From assembly GCA_030770545.1 (NCBI GenBank), contig CM061109.1:1-64000 (forward strand): a stretch of DNA of 64,000 nucleotides. Direction: 5' to 3'. Positions 41,401 through 51,793 of the stretch are shown in pieces. Both the position numbers and the translations under genes were made by a program. The first letter of the stretch is position 1; each line of letters begins with the position of its first letter. Source of the DNA: Macropodus opercularis (taxonomy: Eukaryota; Chordata; Actinopteri; Anabantiformes; Osphronemidae). The notes under the pieces are model-generated. The model saw nothing but the letters and a program-made list of their open reading frames with translations, ran no database searches and was not told the origin of the DNA.

Positions 41401-42044
41401 CTAGTGGTAAATGGCCGAAACGCCCGATGAACCTAAGGTACACTACTGATGATATGTCCTCACTATTTAGTTCAAAATAACTTAGACCAAACTGTCTAAA
41501 CCCTAACATGGGACTTATACTAAATCTAACAAGTAGACATCAATGCCTAAACCCAACCTGGCACATTAGCAACAACTTAACCTCAACCTTGGCTTCCTAC
41601 TAACCCTAACCATAGGGCCCTCATGCCTAAACCTAACCGTCAGTCCCCAAACTAGGACTATAACGACTCATTTAACCCTTATCCCTCACCTGGGCATTCC
41701 CCTAAACCTAACCGTGGGATCCCTGTGCCTAAACCTAACGATTGAAATCCCAAACGGAGAACTTGAAAATGTCTCTAAGACCGAAAGCAATCAAACTAGG
41801 AGGACCAAATCCAAAAAAATGGCAAAGCTCACCCTTTGCAGCTGTCTCACGGCCTCCTGGGGGCTGCAGAGGACGCTTTGACCATATAAAGGAATCTGCA
41901 AAACACAAGAGTAACTCAAGTATCGAGGAACATGAGTGACAAGCGTCGGCCCGTGCCTTGCCCTTGGCTCTCCACACCAAACTGCTCTACTCTAAAGGAC
42001 TAGAGTGGGGGGAGTCATTGAGAAAAAACTCATACACCTAACCC
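23416..42044. repeat. Tandem array of the 3298-bp subtelomeric unit, copies 2-7
   Basis: Five full copies (starts 23416, 26714, 30012, 33310, 36608) and a 3'-truncated sixth (39906-42044) lie head to tail with an exact 3298-base period. Every internal junction reads CTAAAAACCCTAACCCTAACC before CTAGCTGAG, so short telomere seeds separate the units. Translations of all short frames are the same in each copy, and the same as in copy 1 across 13 kb of unrelated satellite. This implies very recent expansion or gene conversion, or assembly copying. Confidence 0.96.
39906..42044. repeat. Truncated innermost copy of the 3298-bp unit
   Basis: This copy follows the unit exactly to ACTCATACACCTAACCC, where the other copies continue AGCCAGAGCC. 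Here the sequence switches to CCCTAA repeats. The unit therefore broke, or was joined to telomeric DNA, within a CTAACCC microhomology. The last 1.2 kb of the unit, including the four subrepeats, is missing. Confidence 0.9.
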
Positions 42045-42149
42045 TAACCCTAACCCTAACCCTAACCCTAACCCACAACCCCCTTCCAAAGCCTAACCCT
42101 AATCATAACCCTAAATATAACTATATACCCTAACCCTAACCCTAACCCT
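42036..42149. repeat. Interstitial degenerate telomeric repeat
   Basis: Several perfect CCCTAA units, then a degenerate interval (CCACAACCCCCTTCC, CCTAATCATAACCC, TATAACTATATACCC), then four more perfect units. It has the same orientation as the terminal telomere. It marks the boundary between the subtelomeric array and chromosome-specific sequence. Confidence 0.92.
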
Positions 42150-42366
42150 GGTGGAGGTTGCAGGCGTGGACCAACACCTGGCGGCTTGGTCCATCAACTA
42201 CCTCACAGACAGACCATAGTTTGTGAGGCTGCGCAACTGTGTGACAACTCGGATGCCCTGTACAGGAGGGGCCAGAGTCGCCTCCACCTGCTGCTGGGAC
42301 ACCAGAATTTCCCCACTGCGGGATAAATAAAGATCTATCTATCGATCGATCGATCGATCGATCGAT
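42150..42366 (+). mobile_element. Non-LTR retrotransposon fragment with 3' tail
   Basis: One frame gives a reverse-transcriptase-like stretch (LAAWSINYLTDRP, a stop, then FVRLRNCV), the pattern seen in fish LINE RT domains just before the GAPQG block. The rest of the ORF is deleted. After about 90 bases comes a LINE-like 3' end, AATTTCCCCACTGCGGGATAA followed by ATAAAGATCTATCT and an (ATCG)n tail at about 42336-42366. Fish Rex/CR1-like elements have such tails. The exact family is uncertain. Confidence 0.5.
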
Positions 42367-44529
42367 GCTGGCTGGTCCAGTCTGCAAGAACAGTAGCAAC
42401 ACACGACGTTTGTCCTTCAGAGTTTTGTCTGAGTGACTAACTAAGCGACGTTGATCCTCCAGCTACAGATAAAAATCAAATGTTATGTCGTACCAGTGTC
42501 TGGGTTTCTGGTGGTTCTTTACTTTGTCTTGGGGTCTTTGTTTGTCGTCCAGCTGTAGCCTGTGAAGCAGTCAAGTCCCAGTTTAACAGCTTGTCAGCCA
42601 GACGGTCGTCCGTACGCCTCCGGCTCAGGTTCTGGTCTCGTGTGGTGTCACAGGCATTAGCTGCCTTTAGTTTCTTTGCACGTTGTCACTGGCTCCTTCG
42701 TGTCAAGTCACCAGTTGGTCATTACTTCACCTACCTTGTACTAATACGTTTTCCCACCTAATCACCAACCTGAGCTGATGCTTTAGCGTGAGCTCAGTGT
42801 GAACAAAGGGCAACGAGGACTGATCGTGATTCAACCTTGTGCTGGTTCTTTTTTCCTCTCACTCTTTCCGGCTTTTCTGTCTCGTGTTGTAACTTTTCAC
42901 ACGGATGTTCTGAGATGAGTAAAACCAAATGTGTCTGATTTTATTTTTAGGCTTTAAAGTGACACTAAACTGTCCTCGCAAAGGCGTCCGTGTCTAAGCT
43001 AGACAGTTAGCTGACATGTGAGCAGCAGTGGTAATAAATAAAGACCAGGCATAACTTTTCTTGCCTTTACTCACGTACTCACATACTGTAAACAAAACAC
43101 AGAAAACAACCGTAATTAACATACAATAATACACCTCTTACAAATACAACACAATCAATATTACTGCAAGTTAGCTTGTCCATGCTAACATTACAAATCT
43201 ATTTAACAGTTTAACATGTCTATGTTCTGCAGTATCTACAAAGAACTTACAACAGAAATACTTACGGACAAATACTATCCAAGGCACAAACAGCAAAAGA
43301 AAGTTGGCAGCTGACAGTCACTTCTCTTTCCTGCCTCCACTGCAGGTCAAACTAGCTCCGACCTACATGTGAACAGAAAGGGGCCCTGTTTCACCCAAAC
43401 GCTACCTGTACCTACCAGAAGCCTTTAGCTGTTGTACAGAAGTCAGAACAGACACAGTGGGATGATTTTACTTTCACAACGTTCTCACGTAGGCTTCATG
43501 TTACAGTACAAGGATGTTGTTCTTCAAAATTCCAAAGCTAAACTGATGCAAATACATGTGGGAAGTGACGAGGCGGTAACTGCCTACTGTCCAGCTACAC
43601 ACATTTAGTCTGTGTCGACGCTGAGGCTGGGAACTGTTCAGGCGCTGGGTGCATTTTAAACGTGGGTCATGTTCCTGTTTTTAGCTGATGCAGGACCAGG
43701 TGTTACAGCAGGGCGACGACGAAGGAAGCCACAACACCAAACGACTCATTTTGGTGAATTAACATCAGACTCTGTCTTCACACTGTAGTTGTTTACAGAT
43801 ATTCCTCACCGAGAGGATTCAGTTAAACACAACACTGAGATTCAAAATAATACAAATGATTTATTACTCATAAGTGGTGTAAAATACATGAAAGGCAGTT
43901 ACACGAAGTCACCTGATTCCTCCCTGCAGGGGTAGAGCTCGCTGGCGCGCGGGAAAGGACGGAGCCTGGCTGGGAGACACCAGCTGTGTCTCCCAGCCGG
44001 CACAGCACACATCTCTCCCCCTCTCCGCTTTGGGGTGTTGGTTTTTAAACCCTAGCTGTTGCCCAAGTTTGGTCTTCGGATCTGGATACTTTAGACTAAT
44101 GACTCTGTTTACGGGAAAGTTATCAGCAGGTCACTTCGACCTGGCATGTTCCCGGAGCAGCCACACACGCCAAGAACTTTCCCAGATGTGGGATGTTATT
44201 GCCAACATGAGAGGTTCACATCCTGGACACAGAAACTCCATCACCTCACAGCCTGACTGTCTTACTTCATGCCTGCACTTATGAAAACCTATTCCTGTTA
44301 ATACCTACATAGAGTACAGATTCCATCCTATACATTCTGAGCATATATTCCATCCCCAGTATACACATTTTCCACTACAACACTGTTCTGGTCTTTTTCA
44401 CGTCTGTTTGCTTGTTGCTTGGTGTATTTTGATGGAAAACCTTTTCATTTTTACCTTAGTTCTCTAAGGTGTGAACTGGACTCTGTTAGCAGCTTTAGTG
44501 ATGTCATCGTAGTGATGCTATCTTTTCTG
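42367..44529. other. Intergenic sequence, no gene recognised
   Basis: About 2.2 kb at ordinary fish base composition. Open frames of up to about 95 codons (42480-42761, 44030-44284) lack similarity or codon structure that I can recognise. A perfect 13-bp stem with a 5-base loop, GGCTGGGAGACAC and its complement, lies at 43968-43998. Confidence 0.5.
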
Positions 44530-45160
44530 ATGCTGTGGTACCGAACCAGACGAACAGTCAAGATGTCGCTGGTGGTCTGTGCCGTGGTCCGGACTCGCTA
44601 TGTTTTTCTTCCTCTTCGTCTCACAGGTTTCTGGTCATATGTTAACTGTCTCTGCCATCCTCCTCCTCCTCCTCCTCCTTCCGTTTCCTCTGCCCATTTT
44701 CTTCCTGGTTTCGACCCTTAAAGCTGTCTGCCTCTGTCAGTGTTTGTGCTGAGGAAACGCGTAGAATTGTGGGACTTCATGTTCTGCTTATTTACACACT
44801 GTTGTTCCTGCCTGGCATCATCTGTTTTCTGGTACAACATGTCAAAGATTTAAATGTGGTTGTTGTGGCTGAGGTTCTAGTTAGACTCCATCCTGTGGCT
44901 GACTTGTCTGAAGGTTGGACTTCTTCTTTCTGTAGAAACGTTTCACCACCTACCCAGGCAGCGTCTTCAGAACCTGGGTAGGTGGTGAAACGTTTCTACG
45001 GAAAGAAGAAGAGAAGTCCAGTTGGCATAACTCAACCGTCAGACAACTTCACCTGGACGACTTGTTTCTGTACGTTTTCCTCAGGAAAGGGTCTGTGGAC
45101 CAGGTTTGGTTCTGTCTCTGTTGTTGCAGAAAGAACAGAACGAGTCGTCAGTCGTACATG
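44530..45160 (+). pseudogene. Degenerate class A GPCR copy
   Basis: It begins at the exon 3 segment WYRTRRTVKMSLVVCAVV, almost identical at nucleotide level to 50247-50296 of the intact GPCR gene. It then follows that gene through TM5-TM7 and the tail, with many deletions and frameshifts. Recognisable blocks are the AGGAAACGCGTAGAATTG stretch near 44751, TTTACACACTGTTGTTCCTG near 44790, and the C-terminal GGACCAGGTTTGGTTC near 45096. A CTC-repeat expansion near 44655 and a palindromic insertion (44917-45019) interrupt it. Exons 1 and 2 are absent. It is a dead duplicate. Confidence 0.8.
44917..45019. repeat. Palindromic insertion in the GPCR pseudogene
   Basis: The arms GGACTTCTTCTTTC...GTTTCACCACCTACCCA and their reverse complement enclose a spacer of about 17 bases containing GCGTCTTCAGAAC. 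It sits exactly where the intact gene reads GCTGACTTG | TTTCTGTAC. The pseudogene resumes CTTGTTTCTGTACG after it. It looks like a short foldback element. Confidence 0.7.
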
Positions 45161-46223
45161 AGAAAATGTTTTAAATAATATGATGAGAAATGTGAGCGAC
45201 CATAACACAACCACCACAAGTAAACAGATGCTGATTGGTCTGTAGTTGTACAGGTTCTGACATGAACATTTACATTTGATAATTGTTCCCTTTACTGATT
45301 TTAATGAAGTTTAAACACACGTCAGACACCTTGTTACATTTTCTTCAGATTTATCTTGAGCATTTTCATCCAGGTCTGATTGAAGGAACACACCTGATGC
45401 AGCAGTGAGCAGAGGTTAGGAGGGAGGCAGAGCTGGGGTCAAAGGTCACCCCAGCCAGTAGCTCCAGTTTACTGCTTACTGGGTCAGTGGTTCCATTCCC
45501 AGCTCCTCCTCCTGCCACTTACTCACGCGTTGGTCCCGCATCAGACACAAAGTCACTGAGTCACAGCAGCGAGTCTCAATCTCAGCTTCATGTGACATTA
45601 GTTATTGTTTTGTCACATGTGTCCTGAGGACGACAGAGGCAAAGCTCCCACTTCCTCCTCTGTGTTAAAGCAGCACCACTTCCTGCTGTGTCACACTTTC
45701 TGTGAACAACCACCAACTTCCCAGAAGGCGAAGCCCTTTGCTCAGCACGTCAAGGTTTGTTTTTTCAGCACGAGGTCACTGAAGATTTTAGCATCTGAAC
45801 TAAAAGTTCAAGAAGTAAAAGGTGATTCATTTCTTTATCACTAAAACAAGGCGACGTTGATGTGACATCAGTATGGACTGGTTGCTTTGCTCAGCTGTCT
45901 GTCATAATTTACTGCAGTCCGTTTCCACTTCCCCCGACCTCTAGCTCTCGACAGCTTTCAGTAAGGACTATTAGTCAACGTCTGGTTAGGTCCTACTTCC
46001 GCAGTGATTTTATTTTCTAGCCTTTCCATCGTTAACGTGTTTGCCTCCTGCCTGGGTGCAGTGGAGTTTTAGTTTAGCTTTTGTTTCTTTGCAGTTCATT
46101 CACACTCATCCATAAAAAACTTTCCTTTCAATGTTCCCCTGAATGATGTCTGTCCTGCGTCCAGTCTGGAAACCACATGTGACTACGCAGCCACTTCCAT
46201 CATGACCGAAGTGCAGCAGGTTG
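45161..46223. other. Intergenic sequence, no gene recognised
   Basis: No domain, RNA gene or known repeat seen. A 79-codon frame at 45605-45844 looks like chance. Confidence 0.5.
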
Positions 46224-47163
46224 AATTCAGCTTCATCAACTGTATTTATACCTTGAAAAGACTAAAAGGCCTCGCGACAGGATGAGAGTCTGCAGCTCAG
46301 ACGCTTCCTTCACTCAATAATCCAACATCCAGCAAATTAGCAGAAGGAAGAAAGTCTTTAATCTGAAATGAGTTTTTAATGGTTCACACAGAGTTAAAAT
46401 CAATCACAGGGACAATAAGACAGTAAACGTTTAATGAGCTTAACGAGATTCAAACATGTTGATGGAAATCATCATGAGCTTCACTCGCTGAAAGACGTTT
46501 TCTGATGCTCTGCTCTGGACACAGATGACAACAACTAAAACAATCCCTGAGGTTAAATACAATAAATGAAAAATGGAATCAATGAATAAACACAACAAAT
46601 GTTTATGTATAAACACATACATCACAATAAAAACTTGTTTTAGCTAAAAGCCTCAAAGTACTAAACACAAACACTAAACGTCTCCAGACGCTTTTCCAGA
46701 GTTTCACACGTTTACATTTGATGGGACGTTGTTTTGCTGCTGCACGTCTTCAATCTGTGAAGCTGACGCCTCCGTTCAGCCCTAAACTCCTCCCTGTGCT
46801 TTAGCTCTGCACTGATCACAATCTGAACCACTGACAACGATGGAAACTACGAACCAAGACTTTTCTCTGTTGCTCTGACTACAAACTGGTGACTGTGTTT
46901 CCATCGTTCAAACCACTGGACGACTGAGGACTAGTTCTGTTCTTTCTGCAACAACAGAGACGGAACCAAACCTGGTCCACAAACCCTTTCCTGAGGAAGA
47001 TGTACAGAAACAAGTCAGCAACAGGGTTAAGTCTAACAGAAATGAGAGACACAATATGCAAACCTATATATCTGCCTTTTACCATATTCGAAATGATGGT
47101 AGGCAGGAACAACAGTGTGTAAATGAGCAGAACCAGAAGCAGAAGTCCAGCAATTCTACGCTT
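46224..47163 (-). repeat. Inverted duplicate of 50482-51405
   Basis: The reverse complement of this interval follows 50482-51405 closely. It covers the last part of GPCR exon 3, the 3' UTR with ATTAAA signals, and downstream sequence to AGGTATAAATACAGTTGATGA. The ends are sharp: GAAGCTGAAT at one side and AGCGTAGAATTGCTGG at the other. About 3.3 kb separates the arms, which are in opposite orientation. Confidence 0.88.
46879..47163 (-). pseudogene. 5'-truncated GPCR (TM6, TM7 and tail only)
   Basis: This is the coding part of the inverted duplicate. It reads open from the ICL3/TM6 junction (KRRIAGLLLL) through FLPTII, NPVADLFLY and the CCCRKNRTS tail to the same stop as the intact gene. It has only a few substitutions, for example S in place of L after TII and H in place of R in YIGLRIV. 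There is no start, TM1-TM5 or promoter, so it cannot make a receptor. The low divergence implies a recent duplication. Confidence 0.85.
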
Positions 47164-47784
47164 GGATCTGCTGATGGACTGAGACTTGCTGCAGGACCGA
47201 ACCCGCTCAGCTCGGATCCGGTCGGACTCTTAGAGTTTGGCCGATCCTTCGCGTCCGGGTCTCAGACCTTCGACGTCCAAACGCACAGATGGTGTGAATT
47301 GACCTTGTAGCCACGCAGGACGACGAGCTGACGCCGTGTGTGTCCAGCTGCTGCCTTATGTTCTCTGCGTCTGTGGCGGCGACGCCAGAGTCTGTTGATC
47401 TGCATCAGATCAGCCTCTGATCTAAGAGAGGCGGCGTCAACACCACACTCACAAATGTCACCAACACGGACGAGAGTCAGCTCCACACGCTTCACACAGA
47501 ACAACTTCACGTCTCCAAGCTGCTTTATTGTGCAGAAGCTGAGAAAAGACAAACGTTGACTCGGTTCTACATTATTGTTTGTATGAAACAGCTGAGGCGA
47601 GATTTGTTCCATTCACTTTCATCATATCTCAGTCACGATGTAAAAAAACATTTTTTAACGAGATGTGCTGCGAGCAGCAGGAAACTGGGCTGATGCTTAA
47701 CGCTGAGGCAGATAAACAGCGGTTCAGTAAATGTCTGTAGTATTCATCATACTGCTGCCTATGTGTACTACTTGTGCGCGTCTC
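47164..47784. other. Intergenic sequence, no gene recognised
   Basis: CpG-containing sequence. Frames on both strands (116 codons minus at 47262-47612, 73 plus at 47338-47559) overlap each other and match nothing I know. Confidence 0.45.
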
Positions 47785-47905
47785 CCTGGAGACGTTCAGT
47801 TACTGGTGTGTGTAGCGGCAGGAGACCAACGTGTCCTGTTCCAGGCCCCTGGTCGTCGCTGGGCCGCTGTGGTACCGCTTCAGACGGATGCTCTGTGTGT
47901 GGGAC
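47785..47905 (+). pseudogene. GPCR exon 3 splice-junction fragment
   Basis: TGTCCTGTTCCAG followed by GCCCCTGGTCGTCGCTGGGC and TGTGGTACCG..CAGACGGA aligns with the acceptor and first about 50 bases of exon 3 of the intact GPCR (GGCCATCGTCTGGCC, CTGGTACCG, CAGACGAA), with indels. No further homologous exon follows. It is a relic of another family copy. Confidence 0.5.
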
Positions 47906-49400
47906 GGAGCAACGACAACCATCAGCAGTCAACCAGGGTGGTTCTAGGTGGTTGTAGAAAAAGGCTTTGAAATAAAAGAAGTGTTACATTTAAAGTCAAA
48001 TCTGCTAATTATTCATTGACTGACTCCCTTGATTTGCTTTGATTGTTCACAGAGCATCTGGTTCTTAGTCGTCTAATATGTTGGTGACGTCATTTATTCT
48101 TTGCCTTTTGTGTCATTTTGTGTTTGACCATGATTTCATTTAAACTGAAAGTGAAACAATGTGTGTAGTTTAGACAACAGCTGTTGTTTGGTTGTGTACA
48201 TGATGTAGGAGGCATCACTCTACTGAACAACTGGAGGAAGTAGGAAGCAAGAAACGAAGCACCTTGACCAGTCAAACCACAGCAGAGCGTGGACCAGTGA
48301 AGCTGCCTCCAACGACAGCAGCACCGTCGGCGTTAGTTTCCTCCTGTGTGTCCTCAGCTTCTGTTCCAGACTCAGAGCGTCTCCAAATCATCGACGCAGC
48401 AGCAACGTGGCAACTTGTACCTTTGTGAAGATAATCAGACTCTTATTACAATAAATGCTGCAGAAATAAAAGAGTAAAGTGTAGAATTTAAAGTCTCTCA
48501 GCATTTAATCAGCAGCACAACATTCCACCAACATAATATGATGAGACGGAGGAGCAGCAGAAATGAATTGAATCCTTCATGTGGTCTGATAATTCATCAC
48601 TTCATGTCTTTGGTCCCACGTTTGTCACGCGTCAGAGCTTCTCCTCCTTCTTTTCTGTGCTTCGTAGTGAAAAGGCCAGAAGTTACAAACGGTCTCTGGC
48701 GTCTTTGAGCAGCGAAGATTCTTGGAAATTCTTCTACCAGCTTGGCAACATCCTCATGCTCATATGTCTGATGTAACTGTCGTCATCACGCAGACCATAA
48801 ATGCTGAAACTGTGGTTGATGAGCAGAGAAGGAGAAGAGAAGCAGCAGCTCAACACAGAATCTCAGGTCGTCCTCACTCAAAGGTTGCTGCTACGTTGAC
48901 TCTGCTCATGACAAATGACTCTGACGTCAAACAAAACAAACGATTAAAGCCTTTAATGTAACCGAGGACCAGACGCGTGTGGATGTGTTGCTACTACTGA
49001 GGTCAGTGTTGTGTTACGTCCTGTCACCGAGGCCTGTTGCTGGTTGCACATTCTTGTCAACGACTTCTCTCTTCACTTTTATCTGTTTTCTGACTGGTTC
49101 TGCTGCTTAAGGGCTAAACACGCTTGAAACGCTTCCCTTCTTTCCTTTCATTAACTTCTCCTCATGTTTAGCTCGTCCTCTGCCTCCATTAGTGTTAATG
49201 GCATCTGTAATCAGTGTGAGGCGGCTGCAGCCTTTTAGTTCTGACTGTCTGTGTGTTGCTGAGCCCACAGTCCAGCAGGAATCTGGTCTGGTTCCCTCCT
49301 CATCTCTCCGTCGTGTAGAAACCTCTGTGTTACTGTAACTATGTGTGAGACGTTCCATCACATTCAGGCTTCAGCCACTGGAACAATGAACTTTACTGAC
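47906..49400. other. Intergenic sequence, no gene recognised
   Basis: No recognisable coding exon, RNA gene or element. Frames at 48579-48961 and 49107-49361 look like chance. Confidence 0.45.
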
Positions 49401-49404
49401 ACTT

Positions 49405-49410
49405 TATAAA
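49405..49410 (+). promoter_or_regulatory. TATA box candidate for the intact GPCR gene
   Basis: TATAAA lies 58 bases upstream of the chosen ATG. Alternatively TTCATTTCAG at about 49424-49433 could be a splice acceptor for an unseen 5' exon. The sequence does not decide. Confidence 0.35.
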
Positions 49411-49467
49411 CTCTGTTCATTTCAGTTTGACTGTGGGGAATAGAACACAGACGTTAACGGCACAACG

Positions 49468-50764
49468 ATGGACACGGACGACGGCAACTATGGAAACAAC
49501 AGCAACTATGGCAACTACAGCAACTATGGAAACAACAGCAACTATGGAAACTACAGCAACTATGGAAACAACAGCAACTATGGCAACTACAGCAACTATG
49601 GAAACTACAGCAACTATGGAAACAACAGCAATTATGACATTTCCTTTAAAATCCAGACGGTGTCATCCTGGCTGATCGTGACCATCGGTCTCCTTCTGAC
49701 GCCCATCGCCCTCTTTGCTCTTTTCTCTCTGGTAAGTTCATTACGTCACTAATTTACTTCCTGGCGTTGACAGTTGGTCAACTCACTGTTAAAGAGCCTT
49801 AAAACCAGTAACTGCTGACGCTGAGCTGGTTCAGTGTCGTCATCCAGTCCTGAACAATGTTGAACTGACTTGTTGTAATAAAACTCATCCACGTCTAGAA
49901 TTAAAGTCCAGTTAACACAAGGTAAACATTAAATCTGCAGGTGAAGAAAGAAAACGTTGCTCCGATCTACGTCATCAACCTCCTGATTTCTGACGTCTTT
50001 CAGCTCTGCTCCATCATCCTTATACGGATAGGTGGTAAAGAGGGTGATGGTGTTTTCATTGCTGGTGATGTCATGCAACACTTTGGTGTGACAGCCAGTG
50101 TTAACTTCATGCTGTGCGTCGCTCTGGAAAGGTAACTTCCTGTACATGTGGAACGTGTGTCCATGGTTTCATGGCTAGATGGTTGTGATGACATCATCTG
50201 CTGCGTCTCTTGTGTTCCAGGTATTTGGCCATCGTCTGGCCGGTCTGGTACCGAACCAGACGAACAGTCAAGATGTCGCTGGTGGTCTGTGCTGTGGTCT
50301 GGACTCTTGCTCTGACTCTCTCTCTGCTGTATTTACTCATATATTTGGTCACAAATCGTCTCATTGATGCCCGTCTTATAATTGCCATCTTCCTCCTCCC
50401 TCCGTTTCCTTTACTCATTTTCTTCCTGGTTTCGACCCTTAAAGCTTTGTCTGCCTCCATCAGTGTTCGTGCTGAGGAAAAGCGTAGAATTGCTGGACTT
50501 CTGCTTCTGGTTCTGCTCATTTACACACTGTTGTTCCTGCCTACCATCATTTTGAATATGGTAAAAGGCAGATATATAGGTTTGCGTATTGTGTCTGTAA
50601 TTCTCATTAGCCTCAACCCTGTTGCTGACTTGTTTCTGTACATCTTCCTCAGGAAAGGGTTTGTGGACCAGGTTTGGTTCCGTCTCTGTTGTTGCAGAAA
50701 GAACAGAACTAGTCCTCAGTCGTCCAGTGGTTTGAACGATGGAAACACAGTCACCAGTTTGTAG
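49468..50764 (+). CDS. Orphan class A GPCR, three exons, intact
   Basis: Exons 49468-49731, 49941-50131 and 50221-50764 have consensus GT/AG sites (CTG|GTAAGT, CTGCAG|GTG, AAAG|GTAAC, TTCCAG|GTA) and join in frame to 332 residues. Residues 1-60 are an extracellular Asn/Tyr/Gly/Ser repeat carrying eight NNS or NYS glycosylation sequons. TM1 follows at about 68-88. The ERY motif is at 151-153, split by intron 2, followed by LAIVWPVWYR. The NPxxY-type motif is NPVADLFLY, starting at N284. The tail has CCC (likely palmitoylation) and is Ser/Thr-rich. This is the rhodopsin-like fold and signals through a G protein at the plasma membrane by family. The ligand is unknown; TM7 resembles the P2Y/proton-sensing branch only loosely. 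It is the only intact member of the local cluster. ATTAAA signals lie near 51208. Confidence 0.85.
49480..49637 (+). repeat. In-frame minisatellite coding the receptor N-terminus
   Basis: Units of AACTATGG(A/C)AAC(A/T)ACAGC alternate to give NYGNNS and NYGNYS. Unit lengths are multiples of three, so gain or loss keeps the frame. A second frame is also open, giving TTATMETTATMAT, as a by-product. Confidence 0.9.
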
Positions 50765-51405
50765 TCAGAGCAACAGAGAAAAGTCTTGGTTCGTAGTTTC
50801 CATCGTTGTCAGTGGTTCAGATTGTGATCAGTGCAGAGCTAAAGCACAGGGAGGAGTTTAGGGCTGAACGGAGGCATCAGCTTCACAGATTGAAGACGTG
50901 CAGCAGCAAAACAACGTCCCATCAAATGTAAACGTGTGAAACTCTGGAAAAGCGTCTGGAGACGTTTAGTGTTTGTGTTTAGTACTTTGAGGCTTTTAGC
51001 TAAAACAAGTTTTTATTGTGATGTATGTGTTTATACATAAACATTTGTTTTGTTTATTCATTGATTCCATTTTTCATTTATTGTATTTAACCTTAGGGAT
51101 TGTTTTAGTTGTTGTCATCTGTGTCCAGAGCAGAGCATCAGAAAACGTCTTTCAGCGAGTGAAGCTCATGATGATTTCCATCAACATGTTTGAATCTCGT
51201 TAAGCTCATTAAACGTTTACTGTCTTATTGTCCCTGTGATTGATTTTAACTCTGTGTGAACCATTAAAAACTCATTTCAGATTAAAGACTTTCTTCCTTC
51301 TGCTAATTTGCTGGATGTTGGATTATTGAGTGAAGGAAGCGTCTGAGCACCAGACTCTCATCCTGTTTTAGTCTTTCCAGGTATAAATACAGTTGATGAA
51401 GCTGA
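50482..51405 (+). repeat. Forward arm of the inverted duplication
   Basis: Partner of 46224-47163. It contains the end of GPCR exon 3, the 3' UTR and a TATAAATA motif near 51382. Confidence 0.88.
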
Positions 51406-51793
51406 ATGAGTATGAATGAACTGCAGCTGTGTCATGTGTTGCTTTTTTTTGTCGGATGAATTCGTTAAAACCCAAAATGAGTCAGGGTTTGGTTTCGTGA
51501 ATTGCACAAATTTCACTTAAGTTGTATTATAAAATCAACTTTCCCTCCCTGCACGTTATCACGTCTTTGCAGCTGTGAGACACTCGTACAGCAAGAACAT
51601 TGTGATCCGTTCATTTTAAGGTAAGGTCTCACTGTAACTCACAGCTTTACATGTGTTGATGGAGAAGAAAAGATACGTCTAATTCATTTAGCCTGTAAAG
51701 GTTTTTGATATGTTTCAGTTTCAGTAAGTGTGAATCTGATGCTCTGTGCAGTAACGTCACTCATCACAGATGTTGAAGCTTCTTTCTCTGCAG
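51406..51793. other. Spacer before the GPCR pseudogene
   Basis: No coding exon recognised. A first coding exon for the downstream receptor copy would be expected here but cannot be placed. The interval ends in CTTTCTCTGCAG, a plausible splice acceptor. Confidence 0.4.

Noticed and set aside
44419..44721. 100-codon frame with a polyproline run
   Set aside because: It is part of the degenerate GPCR copy. The prolines come from a CTC repeat expansion.
47262..47612. 116-codon minus-strand frame
   Set aside because: No similarity recognised, overlaps an equally long plus frame, no splice or promoter context.
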